From: Sipunculus nudus | Taxonomy: Eukaryota; Annelida; Sipuncula; Golfingiida; Sipunculidae | Assembly (NCBI GenBank): GCA_026874595.1 | Contig: CM049309.1 | Location: 47,104,079-47,168,078, forward strand | Length of the DNA stretch: 64,000 bases | Direction: 5' to 3' | Shown here: positions 37,901-48,600 of the stretch, piece after piece | How the letters are laid out: the number at the start of each line of letters is the position of its first letter | How positions within the stretch are numbered: position 1 is the stretch's first letter | Position numbers and translations under genes: made by a program | The notes under the pieces: model-generated | The model's database searches: none | Told to the model about the DNA's origin: nothing | What the model saw: only the letters and a program-made list of their open reading frames with translations

Positions 37901-38422
37901 CTCAAAGACCGGAGTTTAGAAATTCTAAAATATAAAATAAAATTTCAAAATTTGTGATTATGCCCTTTCCCATCTGTAATTATTGCTTTTCATTGTGTGA
38001 TGTCATAAACCAGAGATCTTTAGGTTATTTTTATATTTACTGCTGAACCTTGAGAATAAAGACACTGGGCTTGATGCAAAGTGCAGACGGTCAGCTCTTG
38101 AAATAAGTGTTAAACAGAAAAAAAGTTCATTGCCACACGAATAACCGGTCAATAGCAATGCAATACAAGGGCACAATCGTGCTAATGGAACGAAAAGCAA
38201 GATTAAGAGTCAACCATGTAATGTTGAGTTTCCCCAGCCTGGTTAAAAGGAACTTGTTTCATGTCCACGGGAGACAGGCCGGTTCGTCAACTTCCATGAC
38301 AGCCGGTTTAAATTGGTTTTGACTAGCAATAAAAAGATTCAAAGATGACACTTCACCTGTTCACTTTCATCCACCTCAATCTTAAAGGTCTGCTGCTGAA
38401 GAGTCTTAAGTGTAATAAGCAT
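13860..38422 (-). CDS. RAD23: RAD23 homologue (UV excision repair protein), 5' five exons, 3' end outside window
   Basis: RAD23 binds XPC in nucleotide-excision repair and carries ubiquitinated proteins to the proteasome. Five minus-strand exons join in phase into about 280 residues: a ubiquitin-like domain (1-75), a Lys/Glu/Pro then Thr/Ala-rich linker (76 to about 163), UBA1 (about 164-203, with the MGF loop in [10 protein letters not shown] and the end RAVEYLFN), and a Pro/Ala/Gln-rich linker (204-280). The ATG at 38422 opens directly into the UBL strand [11 protein letters not shown], as in the family. RAD23 proteins are about 350-410 residues, so the XPC-binding domain and UBA2 (about 120 residues) are missing; I could not find them in 1-13859 and expect them beyond the left edge. 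Introns 1 and 2 are about 10 kb each and full of transposons. Whether it is the A or B type cannot be said; many invertebrates have one copy. Confidence 0.93.
14281..14760. repeat. repeat fragment in RAD23 intron 4
   Basis: It has the GACGGACGGACAGACAGACA minisatellite (14683-14702) and TTCGAGGAAGCGGGGGACAA, like the 'AAGCGGGGCCCTAA' ends at about 5945 and 7240. The segment 14575-14650 resembles 7590-7670. No gene. Confidence 0.6.
14784..15167 (-). CDS. RAD23: RAD23 exon 4 (linker and UBA1)
   Basis: The exon has 128 codons. The first part is a Lys/Glu/Pro-rich then Thr/Ala-rich low-complexity linker. The last 40 or so residues are UBA1, with [19 protein letters not shown] and ending RAVEYLFN just before a gtaagt donor. 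Phase is 0 on both sides. Confidence 0.95.
15399..17756 (-). mobile_element. Helitron-like element filling RAD23 intron 3
   Basis: On the minus strand the 5' end is TTTTTAGCTCAGCTGACTTT (from 17756) and the 3' end is CAGCTGAGCGTCATGACCC with GACCCATGGGTC, then CTTG before TT (15402-15399). The interior at 16640-17500 is a degenerate array of TGACCTTGACCTTTGACC blocks, and GCCGGCCGGCCGGACGGACG lies at about 17665. It sits wholly inside the intron. Confidence 0.75.
18110..18189 (-). CDS. RAD23: RAD23 exon 3 (end of UBL domain)
   Basis: It encodes [18 protein letters not shown] then NFVVIMVTK, the C-terminal strand of the UBL. The first glycine codon is split with exon 2. The acceptor is attttcag and the donor gtaagt; it leaves in phase 0. 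Confidence 0.96.
18190..19807. other. RAD23 intron 2, right-hand part
   Basis: 18240-18720 holds a loose tandem array with CATGAAAATCCAT and GTGACCTCTGACCT blocks. GTGACCCACGGCACATTGAC at 18753 looks like a decayed 3' end of the GACCCATGGGTC family. No gene seen at 18780-19807. Confidence 0.45.
19808..19931. repeat. direct repeat, left copy (CTTCGGACAAAC block)
   Basis: This block of about 124 bp, from ATGGTGGAATGTCTTCGGAC to ATATAGATC, recurs in the same orientation at about 24923-25047. Identity is about 80 percent by eye. Confidence 0.7.
21370..21401. repeat. (TA)n microsatellite
   Basis: About 32 bp of AT dinucleotide followed by a short TG run, inside the 3.3-kb element. Confidence 0.95.
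22928..22961. repeat. (TA)n microsatellite
   Basis: About 34 bp of AT dinucleotide inside the 3.3-kb element. Confidence 0.95.
24923..25047. repeat. direct repeat, right copy (CTTCGGACAAAC block)
   Basis: Matches 19808-19931. The two copies bracket the nested inverted repeats of 20300-24600 at a spacing of about 5.1 kb. Confidence 0.7.
25048..26315. other. RAD23 intron 2, gene-free AT-rich DNA
   Basis: Minus-strand frames of 93 codons (25163-25444) and 121 codons (25955-26320) are open but lack splice context or recognisable motifs. They may be decayed transposon protein or chance. Confidence 0.35.
26325..27024. mobile_element. 700-bp MITE copy 1 with 9-bp target duplication
   Basis: The element starts TACACTCCTGAGGCAG and ends AAAGAGCGTA, so its termini form a short inverted repeat (TACGCTC in copy 2). 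It is flanked by a perfect direct repeat GTCATTGGT at 26316-26324 and 27025-27033. It is about 90 percent or more identical by eye to 47770-48486. The interior is unusually CG-rich for this window and holds two CCAAT boxes (CCAATCAG at 26471). No transposase is encoded. A 9-bp duplication suggests mobilisation by a Mutator-like or related transposase. Confidence 0.92.
27285..27828 (-). pseudogene. hAT-family transposase relic (C-terminal part)
   Basis: Reading down the minus strand from 27828, the first frame gives [28 protein letters not shown] and KRFTQE, a pattern common in hAT transposases and their BED-type relatives. A frameshift near 27593 is followed by [20 protein letters not shown], the family's 'FLANxxHPxYRG' motif, then an in-frame TAA (27515-27517). 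Further on come [13 protein letters not shown] and LCMPVSSA, the C-terminal dimerisation domain, which then degenerates. The N-terminal part and terminal repeats are not seen. It lies in RAD23 intron 2 and cannot be active. Confidence 0.8.
28234..28312 (-). CDS. RAD23: RAD23 exon 2 (UBL helix and strand)
   Basis: It encodes [13 protein letters not shown] through QQKLIYAG, the central helix of the UBL and the KLIYAG strand typical of RAD23. The acceptor is tcttccag and the donor gtaagg; it enters in phase 0 and leaves in phase 1. Confidence 0.95.
28313..30925. other. RAD23 intron 1, proximal part
   Basis: Mostly unique AT-rich DNA with no gene seen. The notable item is the TAATAG trinucleotide-type array at 29393-29530. 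Confidence 0.45.
29393..29530. repeat. interrupted (TAATAG)n array 1
   Basis: Runs of AGTAATAGTAATAG broken by unique bases. CAGACATGGGG lies just to the left. The second array (31646-31750) is followed by CCCCATGTCTG, so the two loci have inverted flanks. Confidence 0.8.
30926..31229. mobile_element. 304-bp MITE with terminal inverted repeats
   Basis: The left end GGTATGGTTCTCAGGCAC is matched by GTGCCTGAGAACCATAC at the right end. The interior is AT-rich with GCCCGC/GCGGG-type patches near both ends. Flanks are A- and T-runs, so the target duplication is not readable. RAD23 intron 1. Confidence 0.8.
31646..31750. repeat. interrupted (TAATAG)n array 2
   Basis: Runs of GTAATAGTAATAGTAATAG separated by short AT-rich spacers. 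It creates a spurious minus-strand Leu/Ile/Thr-rich frame. Confidence 0.82.
32160..33363 (+). mobile_element. Helitron-like element with GGTCAAGGTCA array
   Basis: The 3' end is CAGCTGAGCGTCGAGACCC with GACCCATGGGTC, then TTTAG before TTTTT. Inside are about four units of roughly 250 bp with GGGGTCA..GGTCAAGGTCACAGG and GATAACTCCAGTTTGG. The 5' limit is uncertain (near the CACCCTGTCTGTC at about 32200). RAD23 intron 1. Confidence 0.65.
33364..33860 (-). mobile_element. fragment of the same family, opposite orientation
   Basis: TGACCTTTGACC blocks and a GGATGGACAGACAGGGTGAT stretch end in AAGCGGGGTCCTAAT, the complement of the family's 5' end. It abuts the plus-strand element tail to tail. 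Confidence 0.55.
33861..35270. other. RAD23 intron 1, AT-rich DNA without a gene
   Basis: Only short open frames; the 119-codon minus-strand frame at 34412-34771 has no recognisable motif or splice context. Confidence 0.4.
35280..35655. repeat. left inverted arm of the 2.26-kb element
   Basis: Contains repeated CTCGGAAGTCGGAAGCC-type blocks. Its minus-strand 69-codon open frame is matched exactly by the plus-strand frame of the right arm, which shows arm similarity rather than a gene. Confidence 0.88.
37165..37541. repeat. right inverted arm of the 2.26-kb element
   Basis: Reverse complement of 35280-35655 with a handful of substitutions, so the two arms have diverged little. Confidence 0.88.
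37551..38356. other. RAD23 intron 1, exon-1-proximal end
   Basis: Unique-looking DNA with no gene. A moderately GC-rich patch at 37795-37870 (GCGTCGACGTCAGCGGCTAC) stands out but is not explained. Confidence 0.4.
38357..38422 (-). CDS. RAD23: RAD23 exon 1 (start of UBL domain)
   Basis: It encodes 22 residues, [20 protein letters not shown] plus EQ, the first beta hairpin of the ubiquitin-like domain. The exon ends in CAG followed by a gtgaag donor in phase 0. The start is chosen because the ATG begins the UBL fold exactly. Confidence 0.93.
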
Positions 38423-40645
38423 CTTGGTTGTCGTGTGTGAGAGCAACAAGAAAATATTAGTTACGTTGCTCACAATGATGAGCCAAAAGGTAAGCCGCCA
38501 TGAACAGGATGTGACGTCAGGAGGAAGCCGTATTTGAGTTAGACTGATGTATGCTCATAATATGCAGACAATAAAGTCAACTAGACGGAGCAATCCTTTA
38601 TTTAGAGCAATGGTGTATTTCTAGAAACACGGCTATAATAAACATTCTACGGTAATATTGAATAACAATGGAGCCGTCAAGATTTGAAATATTATCAAAT
38701 TCATATCACACGTTGACAGGTTATTTACGGTAAATGAAAGAATATACGCGTTAAACGGTTCATTACGGTAATTGATTATTTTGTTTGCGCCAGTAGCAGA
38801 CGATAAAATCATTGCAGAGCCGCCAACCGTTTATACACAGAGTCAAACTCAGAAAACCATTGCCAGCGAAACGTTTTATTTACATGAGTATTTTGTTTTT
38901 GTTAATATTTAAATCGTGAGCAATTTCTCTAACAAATGCATGCAAATGTCAGTCTGTTTTAAAAGTTATTGTTATCCGAAGCACGTGTTCTTCCACGGGT
39001 TCCAAGTTAAACTCCGTCTACTGACACTTGACAATGCTTGTACTAACTGCATTTAATGCGGCGATATCCAGGAACCTGGATACCGCCGCATGAAATGCTT
39101 CAGAGTAAATTGGAGAACTTAAAACATCGTATAAAATCAAATATTGCGTTTGTGACAAGAAAACTTAAGTAATTAAAGGAAGATATAGTACGTTATTCGA
39201 ATGTCCAAGAAATTCAGCCAAATATTATGTTTTTAACAAGACTCGCTTTTAAAACAACCCTGGAGCTTGAAACTGTCTCAGAATCTGAAACAACGAACTT
39301 TTGTGACTTTGTGACCTTTGCTCGTTACCACTGGTAACACAGGCGGCTGCCGGCCATCAGTGACTGGGGGAAACCCAGAACAGACATCGTTTCCGCGTAT
39401 CACCGTTTATAAGGACAATATATACTTCTAATCATCATTTAAAGTGGACAAACACTGTCTGACTCTGAGTGGTATGTTATATGCGCGTTTGATAAGACTA
39501 TCTTAATTTCAAACCGAATACGATATTTTAAGACAAAATATAAGAATTTAATTGTCATTTGGACAGTCTCCAGTTTTCTCAAATCATCTTCTAAGGCTCT
39601 CGCACAGCGTAGCGTAGTAAGAGAGTACAGAAGCTGGGGCTATGCTGGCACCTGCAATGCATTTAAGATTTAGGATGGAACTTAACTGCCACTGTAAAAT
39701 TTCTAATCATTATGGGAAACGCTAGCTATACCTACCCCCGGTGGCGCAATTTATAATGTTTAATGCTTAGTATGTTTGTCTGCGTGCAATTTTACACAAG
39801 TAAGTTATTAACAATTTTGGTTTAAAACTTAAAATTTTGTTGAGTATAAGGATAATATCAGTTAATTATTGGCATTAAATTGTGGATAAAATCTTGATCA
39901 ATATATGTCTATCCATTCAGAGGCTTCTTTTCCATGGGGAGAAATGGATATTACTTTTGTTTTTGTCCAGGCCCAGAGCCATTGTTATATAGAGCTAACC
40001 AGTAAATTGACTTTTTGAACCATGACAAACATTCTCTGTTTTGCTTTGTAATTTTAGTTTGATAAAGATTCTGGTGGAGGTGTTTGTGGCCCCCTGCTAC
40101 TTTTTTTTCAATACCTTTTGGTTTTTACCAGATTAGAGGGAATAAAAAAATAATATGCATTTATTTTTCCTTCAATATTTAACATTTTCTTTAATTAATT
40201 GAAAGAAAATAAACCAATGACAGCACCAAATTGAACCTCTGAAATTATTTTCACACATACTGCCAGTTTTTTTTTGGAACAAGTTAAGGTGTTGCGGATA
40301 TTCATTGATCATGTGAATAGATGGTGCCTCCTGATAATATTAACCTAAAACCTAAAAACCTTAAAAAAAAGGTCCCCCGGTTAGGAAAAGATGGACCCCC
40401 TGGACCCCTCCTGGATCTTCTTCTGAAATGTACACAATTTCATTCTTGCAAGGGCAGCAAACCAGCACAAAGCTTTGGCATACCAAGTATCAAGACTTTA
40501 TAGTCTTTAGACTTGTGCTGGCCTTACTGTTACATGTATTCATTAATTTTATAAACTGGTTGATTAATTTATATATAATGAACAGGAGTCTATGTTACCC
40601 ACTACCATAATTTACTACTATTTTGGTTTGACACAGGAAAGGAAG
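38423..40645. promoter_or_regulatory. divergent intergenic region between RAD23 and SHOC1
   Basis: The two start codons face away from each other over 2.2 kb, so both promoters and 5' UTRs must lie here unless there are distant first exons. I see no confident TATA box or CpG island. The 38.5-39.7 kb part is free of the repeat families that fill the introns, unlike nearly all other non-coding DNA here, and contains a 50-bp palindrome (39049-39098). Nothing else recognised. Confidence 0.5.
39049..39098. repeat. 50-bp near-perfect palindrome
   Basis: Two 24-nt arms flank a 2-nt AA centre; the left arm begins GCATTTAATGCGGCG and 22 of 24 positions pair. It sits in the RAD23-SHOC1 intergenic interval. 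It could form a cruciform or RNA hairpin, or be a tiny foldback element. Confidence 0.85.
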
Positions 40646-40681
40646 ATGCCTGTTTTCCTTGCAAAGAACTACCATAGAGAA
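40646..40681 (+). CDS. SHOC1: SHOC1 exon 1 (first coding exon)
   Basis: ATG opens [12 protein letters not shown] and runs into a canonical gtgagt donor. An acceptor-like ttgacacag ends at 40636 in the same frame, so there may be a non-coding or short coding exon further upstream. I chose the ATG because the next residues look like an N terminus of the family. Confidence 0.6.
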
Positions 40682-42603
40682 GTGAGTGAATTTGAAACCG
40701 CTGCAGTGTACAGGGTTTTATGTTGATTGGTGATATACACTGAAAAATTATTGTAAATAATTGATTAACTTTTGCCTGAATATAATGTATAGGTAGATAT
40801 GGTCATTATACTAATGGGCATTAGTGTAATTATTAATTATATTTGTAAATTTTTAATCATTATTGACAGTGCTTCTGGAGACTGACAATAACATTTGTTA
40901 GAAGGTGTGAATTTTAAAATGATATTGGATTCTGTCTGGTTATTTAATTAAGGTCATTCAGGAGAGAGCAGCTCTTCTGACAGACATGCTTCTGCCTTAC
41001 ACAGCTGGGTTGCATCACAGCAGTGTCCAAGAACAGGCTTACAGGAAGCCATGGCTCAGAGGTACTGAGTGCAAAATATATCATGGATATTGATAGAAAC
41101 TTTTGTAAAATATGATGACAGAGCAAAAAAATGTTTCAGTTTGTTTTATGTTTTAAGTAATGACTGATCTGGAATGCCACTATTCACATATATCAGCAGT
41201 TATTCATCTCAATCTTTAGAAACAAAAACAAGAAATGCAAGTCAACTCAAATAAAACATACAGTTTTCACATATCCTAATTTACCTGGACATAGTGTCAG
41301 ATACTTTATTTATGAGAGTTGGTTAAAACCATCAACAGGACTCAGAATTAAAAAAAAAGGTTGTGGCACAAAAATCATGACACAAATCAATATTTCTATA
41401 TATAATTGTTTCTTGAAATACTTCCAAACTTTTTATTAACATTTAAAAACTTATTTCATACCATGATATACAGAGAAACCAAGTAAATATTTGAATGTAA
41501 TATTTGAACAATTATTGCTGTTGGTTGATTTGTAGCAATTCACAATCCATCCTGTATCTGGCCTCTGGAAGATGACTCGTTGCAGGAAGCAATGCAAACC
41601 CTTGTGTCAAATACAAAGAAATTAGAGCTGCTTAGTACCACAGAAATATACCTTCAGTAAGTTTAACATTGTTTCCAACTCCATGACATTAAAGGGACAT
41701 AATCAGGAGCAATATTATTCCTATTCTTTTACATTATTAGTTCAGTTTTACCTTATACAAAAGTTTCCCAGCAAAACGATCCAAGCACACAGTCTCATTT
41801 CCTCACATACAACTGTTTAACACCTTGTTATAGCCCTGTGTGTTGGTAAACACAGTCTGTTTACCATAACAAGGCTGCCTGACTGGGGTTCCGATTAAGA
41901 GGGGCAACACGTGGTGTTTCAGCCATCATTATAATTGTATTACATTTTTGGACAAAGTCAGTCAGGGCATCTCCTGATTGGCACGTGTTGTGGCTCCGCG
42001 CAGCACATGGCCAGATGCATTTTGTTTATGTTGACACCTGTGATCGTGCCAGATTCACAGTCTTTAACACTTGGTTTACAGGAGTAAGCAAACGGTTACA
42101 AAGCACTATTTTGGCAGGTACAGTTTTCTTTTAAAGGGAAGAAGCTATTTTTCGTGTTAATTAACTCAACATGCTTATTAGGTGATTGGGCCCCTTTAAA
42201 TTACAACTTCCTTCAGGTGTAGTAACACCAGTGAAAATTTTAACTTGTATTATATATATATATATTTTTGGGAGGGGGGGGATTGTTGTGTAATTTCTGT
42301 TGTCAGCAGTCAGTTAAGTGTGTTCAGCATATCAACAGAGAAGTGCAATTATCTGTCATCAGTCAAACTGTTTGATCAAAACTTTCTTTCAAGGGTAAAT
42401 AAGTGAAAACCATAGCATAGCACAGAATGACTGAACTCACATACCAAGTATTCACTAAATGCTCAGAGTATGCAGATTTTTAGCATCTAGCCTAAAATTT
42501 ACCTGAGATTTGATTTGTGGTAATATTTAGTTTTTCTTTTGGTTTGACCCAATCTAAATCCATAAAATAAATAATTCCATGAACAGCTTTCTGAGCCCCC
42601 CCC

Positions 42604-42672
<69 letters not shown>

Positions 42673-45600
42673 AGAATAGCCCCCACCCTCCTAATTTTTC
42701 AGTGTCAAGGATGTCATTAGAAAAGATGACTATTCTTGTCATGTGTATGTCTGTATGGTATGCCAGTCATTAATCATGCATAGGGCAGTTGTTTTCAATG
42801 AATAATTATGGAATATATTGTAATATTTATTTTAACTGCTTGTCTCCTCGCACTTACTATTCAGTGGAAGGGAAAAAATTCATTGCTGGTAAATATATAG
42901 TAACATTAATATAGATTCATTCACGAATGTGTCTTTTTTTCACAGTATTATGTCACAAGACACATTTTGTTTTTTGCAGCATGGAAATGGATGCTGTTAC
43001 ACACGTCATCTGTGATGTTGTACCCAGTTCTAATCCTGAATCTCAACAGTCCTCATTAGATGACTTCATCCTGGATACCTTGATGAAACAAGTTGAAGAA
43101 TCTCAACCCACTCACTCAAAGGAAAGGTTCTTGAAAGAAGATATTTCTCAGCATTGTGACAGTGGTAATGAGTTATCACAACAAATATATGAAAAGGGTG
43201 GTAAAGGTAAAGGTAGGGGTTTATAGTCTGATATCACCGACAATGCCAGTCTCATCCGACTTTACACTTTCCCTTCCTGGTCTTTCAGGCCTGTTCATTC
43301 TTGTAGCTTTTCTCAGCTCCCTGGGGAGCATACAAAACAAGCAGCCATATCAAGCGCTAGAAGGTTATTCTTTCTACATTTGCCTTCCTCCCATGACCAG
43401 TACCCAGTCACTCCTGGGTCAAGAGAGCGCTACTTGTGGTAAAAACGGTGGTCAGAACTTTGAGGTCACAAGTCAAGCGCCCATATCAACTATGCCACCA
43501 CACTTCCCCACTCCACATATTTTAATGAAAAACTTGCTTTAGAAATGCTTGAAATAAATCCTCAGTATTTGTTTTTAACATATTTATATAACTTTTCATA
43601 TCACTTGTAATCTGACTGTTAGAATTATTGTCTAAGAATGTCTCTGCAGCCTACTGAATTTATAAAACACTTGTGGAAATCACAAAGGTAATCTTGTTTA
43701 TAGCTTAATTGTTCATCTGTGTTCAGTTTGCATTGAAAGTGTAGATATTATCTTATTATTAAAAATAGGGGTATATTGAAATTGTGTACATTGTGTATTT
43801 TAGGTATAAACCAATTAGAGGATGTCCTTAGTGGTTCAGCCAGTGATGCAGACAAGGCCAAGCCAGACATATATAGTTTAGTATCCAGAGCAAGGGGAGT
43901 AAGGAAGCCGGACATATGGGATCAGTTCCTGAAGTGTGCACCTCTCAAAGAAAAAGATGTCTTTGGGTAAGAAAAATGTTCAGTTTAGCAGAGGCATTTG
44001 CAGACATTATAATGTACCTATACAGTTATAACTATACACAATTTAAACCATCTATGGTAACATAAACTTCTTCTTTAATTTCCACTATTCCAGCAGAGAT
44101 ATATTTTTACCAGTGGTATACTTGTTGAATTCTTTACAAATTTAGACAGGTTCTGCTAACAAGTATAACACTTTGTGATTATAATCGACTAATAGGTATG
44201 CAGTGTCTTACCTGAAAATGTGTTTAACATGAGCAGGCCCTATAATTAGTTTATTCTTTTTACATGACTCACTGAACTGGAGCTACAGATTGTTATTACA
44301 CACATTGATTAAAACCTTAGTATTATAGTTTCTCTGTTGTAGTTGCAAGTGTCACAATGTTACCTTCCCTTTTTCTTAATTTAACACTTTCAGGTCTGAT
44401 ATCCGGAGCAAGCATACTCTCAGTGACCAACACAATAATAAAATTGTCTCAGAAACAACAATCAGTGTTTTTCATGAAGAAAATGTCACTGTGAAAGAAT
44501 GTCTCACTCAGGTAATGCACATTTTATATCTACATAAGATCTCTTAATTAGATTAAATATGTCAAGCAAAGGATAGGAATCAAGACAAAGCTAGTTGAAC
44601 AGTGGCAACAAGATTTTGATAGATAAAAAATTGTAAACTCAGACTAGTATAATATGGGAGTGAAATCGTATACAGTTTTATGTACTTTTAAAGTTAGTCA
44701 CTAAGTCAGCTGATTGAATGGGATATAATGCACAGTGATGTAACACTGTGTTCAGTGAATATTGAATTAATAACCCCCATGTCAGAATGAGTCTCAATAA
44801 CTTAATATGATTTTGTGTACATTTAGGTCAATACACATGGACTACTTAACTCTGGGAGAACAAATTATCACTAATATAGAGATGATGCCTATTTGTGTCT
44901 CATAATATATTAACATCCTTGGCACCCTGATGATAATGACAACCTCAGGTACATAGGAAATCAAATTTCAGGAAGGCAAATATTAATAAACCAAAGTTTG
45001 TTTTCCTGTGGTGCACTGAACCCAGCATGAAAATTGTACAATAATTCATGATTGCATTGATCGGCTGATTGTTTTTGGGAAGCCAGCTTAACATTTAACA
45101 AATTTTAGTACCCTAATCCATGGCTTTTTTTTCACAGGACCAAGAGCTTGAAGATGTGTTGATCCTAAGTGAATTTAAGGAAACAAAATCAGCCTGTACA
45201 CCAGCGATATGTGAACTTAAGGCAAAACTTAAACCTATTGATTCCCACAACCAGGAAGATCAAATAACAGGTCAGCCATAGATAATTTAAATTGCATTGT
45301 TAGTTTTACTAAAAAAATGATTTTTCAATAAAGCCAAAGAATATACTATGTAAAAAAACATTTAAAAATTCTTATTTTCTTATGCAGATCTTGAAGATCT
45401 AACAGCCAAAATAAGTTATACAAACTTGTCATCATATGAACAGAGTAGTCGGCCCAGTTACAATTCAAAGGTATTTCCAGAAGAGAGTTCAACAGGTAGG
45501 TTCTTTGTTAAAGGAATGTAGAAGAAATATGTAGAATTTATTTACCTGTAATGAAATTCTCCAAAAAAAACCCTTATCAATTTAATAATGGTTCTTTCCT

Positions 45601-48600
45601 CTAATAGTAAATTGCATCTGATTTGGGGGACCATCCTGAAAGAATTATTTCTACAAAGCACTCTATACAAGCCTTTGGCACACACTGCTGCATACCACGT
45701 ACTGAGGGCTCCAACACAGCAAATATATGTGTAAATAATTTTTAGCTCAGCTGACTGAAAGTCATCTGAGCTATAACAATCACTCTTTGTCCGTGGTCTG
45801 TCTGTCTGTCTGTCCGTCCGTTAACCAGGCACAAATCGTAAAGACTGGACCTAGAATCTTAATTCTTGACACACTGAGAGGTCCATAAAAAATCTCCTTG
45901 GAAACCAGAAATTAGGTCTCTGTTACCCATATCCTTTGAGCTATGGGGCCCCAAAGTAACCCCCAGAATAGTAAAAAATTTCATACAAAAACTTCAATAT
46001 CTCAATAACTAAATCACTGATGGTCATGATTTTTGGCATACAAATTGATCAAGAGATGTTCCATCAGTTCCTGCAGACTGGTGGCGCAACCTGTATTGTT
46101 TAATTTTTTTACGATTTTTTCCTCTTTTTTTGAGACCTTTAAGGATGCTGTCATATGTTAACATGACACAAATTGTAATGACTGGACCTAGAATCTTCAT
46201 TCTCAACACACTGAGAGACCTTTGAAAAGTCTCCATGGAAACCAGAAATTAGGTCTCTTTTACCCATATCCTTCGAGCTATGGGGCCCCAAAGTACCCCC
46301 CAGAAAAGTCAAAAATTTCATACAAAAACTTCAATATCTCATTAACTACTTGACTAATGGTTGTGATTTTTATCATACATATTGATCATGAGATGTTCCA
46401 TCACTTCCTGCAGACTGGTGGTGCCACCTGTAATGTTCGATTTTTTACAAATTTTTTTCTCTATTTTTGAGACCTTTAAAAATGTGAACATCTGTTAACA
46501 AGGCACAAATCGTTAAGACTGGACCTAGAATCTTAATTCTTGACACACTGAGAGGTCCATGAAAAATCTCCTTGGAAACCAGAAATTAGGTCTCTGTTAC
46601 ATATATCCTTTGAGCTATGGGACCCCAAAGTACCCCCCAGAGTAGTCAAAAATTTCATACAAAAACTTTAATATCTCAATAACTACATCACTGATGGTCA
46701 TGATTTTTGGCATACATATTGATCAAGAGATTTTCCATCAGTTCCTGCAGACTGGTGGCGCCACCTGTTTTACGAATTTTTACGAATTGTTTTGTCTATT
46801 TTTGAGACCTTTAAAAATGTGAACATCTGTTAACAGGGCACAAATCATAAAGACTGGACCTAGTAGAATCTTCATATTTGACAGACTGAGAGGTCCATGA
46901 AAAGTCTCCATGGAAACCTGAAATAAGGTCTCTGTTACCCATATCCTTTGAGCTGTGGGGGGCTCCCAATAACCCCCCAGAATAATGGAAAATTTGATAT
47001 AAACAAACTGCAACATCGCAATAACTACAACACTGATGGTCATGATTTTTGGCATACATGTTGATCAAGAGGTGTTCCATCAGTTCCTGCAAACTGGTGG
47101 CACCACCTGTATTTTTCATGCAAATTTTCACAATTTTTTTTCTCTATTTTTGAGACCTTTAAGGATGTAGTTTTCTGTCAACAGGGTACAAATCGTAACA
47201 ACTGGACCTAGAATCTTCATTCTTGACTCACAGGGAGACCCATGATAAGTCTCCATGGAAACCTGAAATTAGGTCTCTGTTACCCATATCCTTTGAGCTA
47301 TGGCACTGCAAAGTACAGCTCAGAATAATGGAAAATTTGATACAGAAGCTGAAGTATCTGAACAGCTAATGCAGAGATCGCCATAATTGTTTGCATGGAT
47401 ATTGATCATGGAGTATTTCTGCAAACTGGTGGCACAACCTGTATTTGTTCTGGTTTTTTTACGAATTTTTTCTCTGTTTTTGAGACCTTTAAAGATATGA
47501 ACATCTGTTAACAGGGCCCAAATCATAAAAACTGGACCTAGAATCTTCATTCTTGACACACAGGGAGACCAATGAAAAGTCTCCATTGAAACCTGAAATT
47601 TGGTCTCTGTTACCCATATTCTTTAAGCTGTATGCCTCCAAAATACCCCCCCAGAATAATGGAAAATTTGATACAAAAACTGCAGTATCTCAATAACTAC
47701 AACACTGATGGTCATGATTTTCGGCATACATATTGATCATGAGCTGTTCCATCAGTTTCTGCAGACTGGTACGCTCCTGAGGCAGCGGAAATCTAGCGCT
47801 TCTAAAGAAGCAACTGATTTTCACGCTGCCAGCTTTGACCGTTTATGATATATTTAGACACCAGATGGCGGTTTGTTGTCCGCTGAAATAAACGTGCGTA
47901 TGATGTGAAAAGCAGCCAATAAGATGCCAATAAGCAAACACTCGACAGGCATCCTGGCTCCGCCCATTGCTGCGCTTCAAGCGCCACTTGATGTGTTTCC
48001 GGTCAAATTTAAATTGCTCCCTTTGCATTCTCGCATTATCGACCGATTCGATTATGACATTATGACTGTGTTAGCGTAGCCATGTATCTATTGTCTGCAG
48101 AACTGAAACAAGCCAACGAGGTGTGCATGCAGCCTTTGTTGTTACGTTTTGTTTGAATTACAGCTCACCGGCTGAGCATCCTATGTGCCCAAGGCCATAA
48201 GCAATTAAACCACTTCAGGGACAATTCTCTCTGAGCCTGTGGTCTGTTCAGAAGGTTACGCGAGGCGATGAGCTGTCACTCAAAACGAAATAAACATGAT
48301 TGGCTACGTGTATTCCTCGCTTGGCTTTGTCTTCCAGCACACGGTGTCCATGTCACAGTCTCATCTGATTGGACAAAAATACAGTGCTCCCCTCTGGTGT
48401 AGCAATTCAGGATACGAGGGCATAACAAACAGTGCCTTATGATATAGGTAGTAGCCCTATAGGTAAAGCGTTGTGTAAAGAGCGTAGCAGACTGGGTGCG
48501 CCACCTCTATTTTTTCTAAATTTTTACGAATTTTTTTTCTCTTTTTTTGAGACCTTTAAAGATGTGGTTATCTGTCAACAGTTTACAAATTGCAACAACT

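Noticed and set aside
42492-42773. Frames with long Tyr-Ile runs
   Set aside because: Produced by the (TA)n microsatellite.
43156-43542. 128-codon frame overlapping SHOC1 exon 4 and intron 4
   Set aside because: In a different frame from the exon and running across its donor site; composition is not protein-like.
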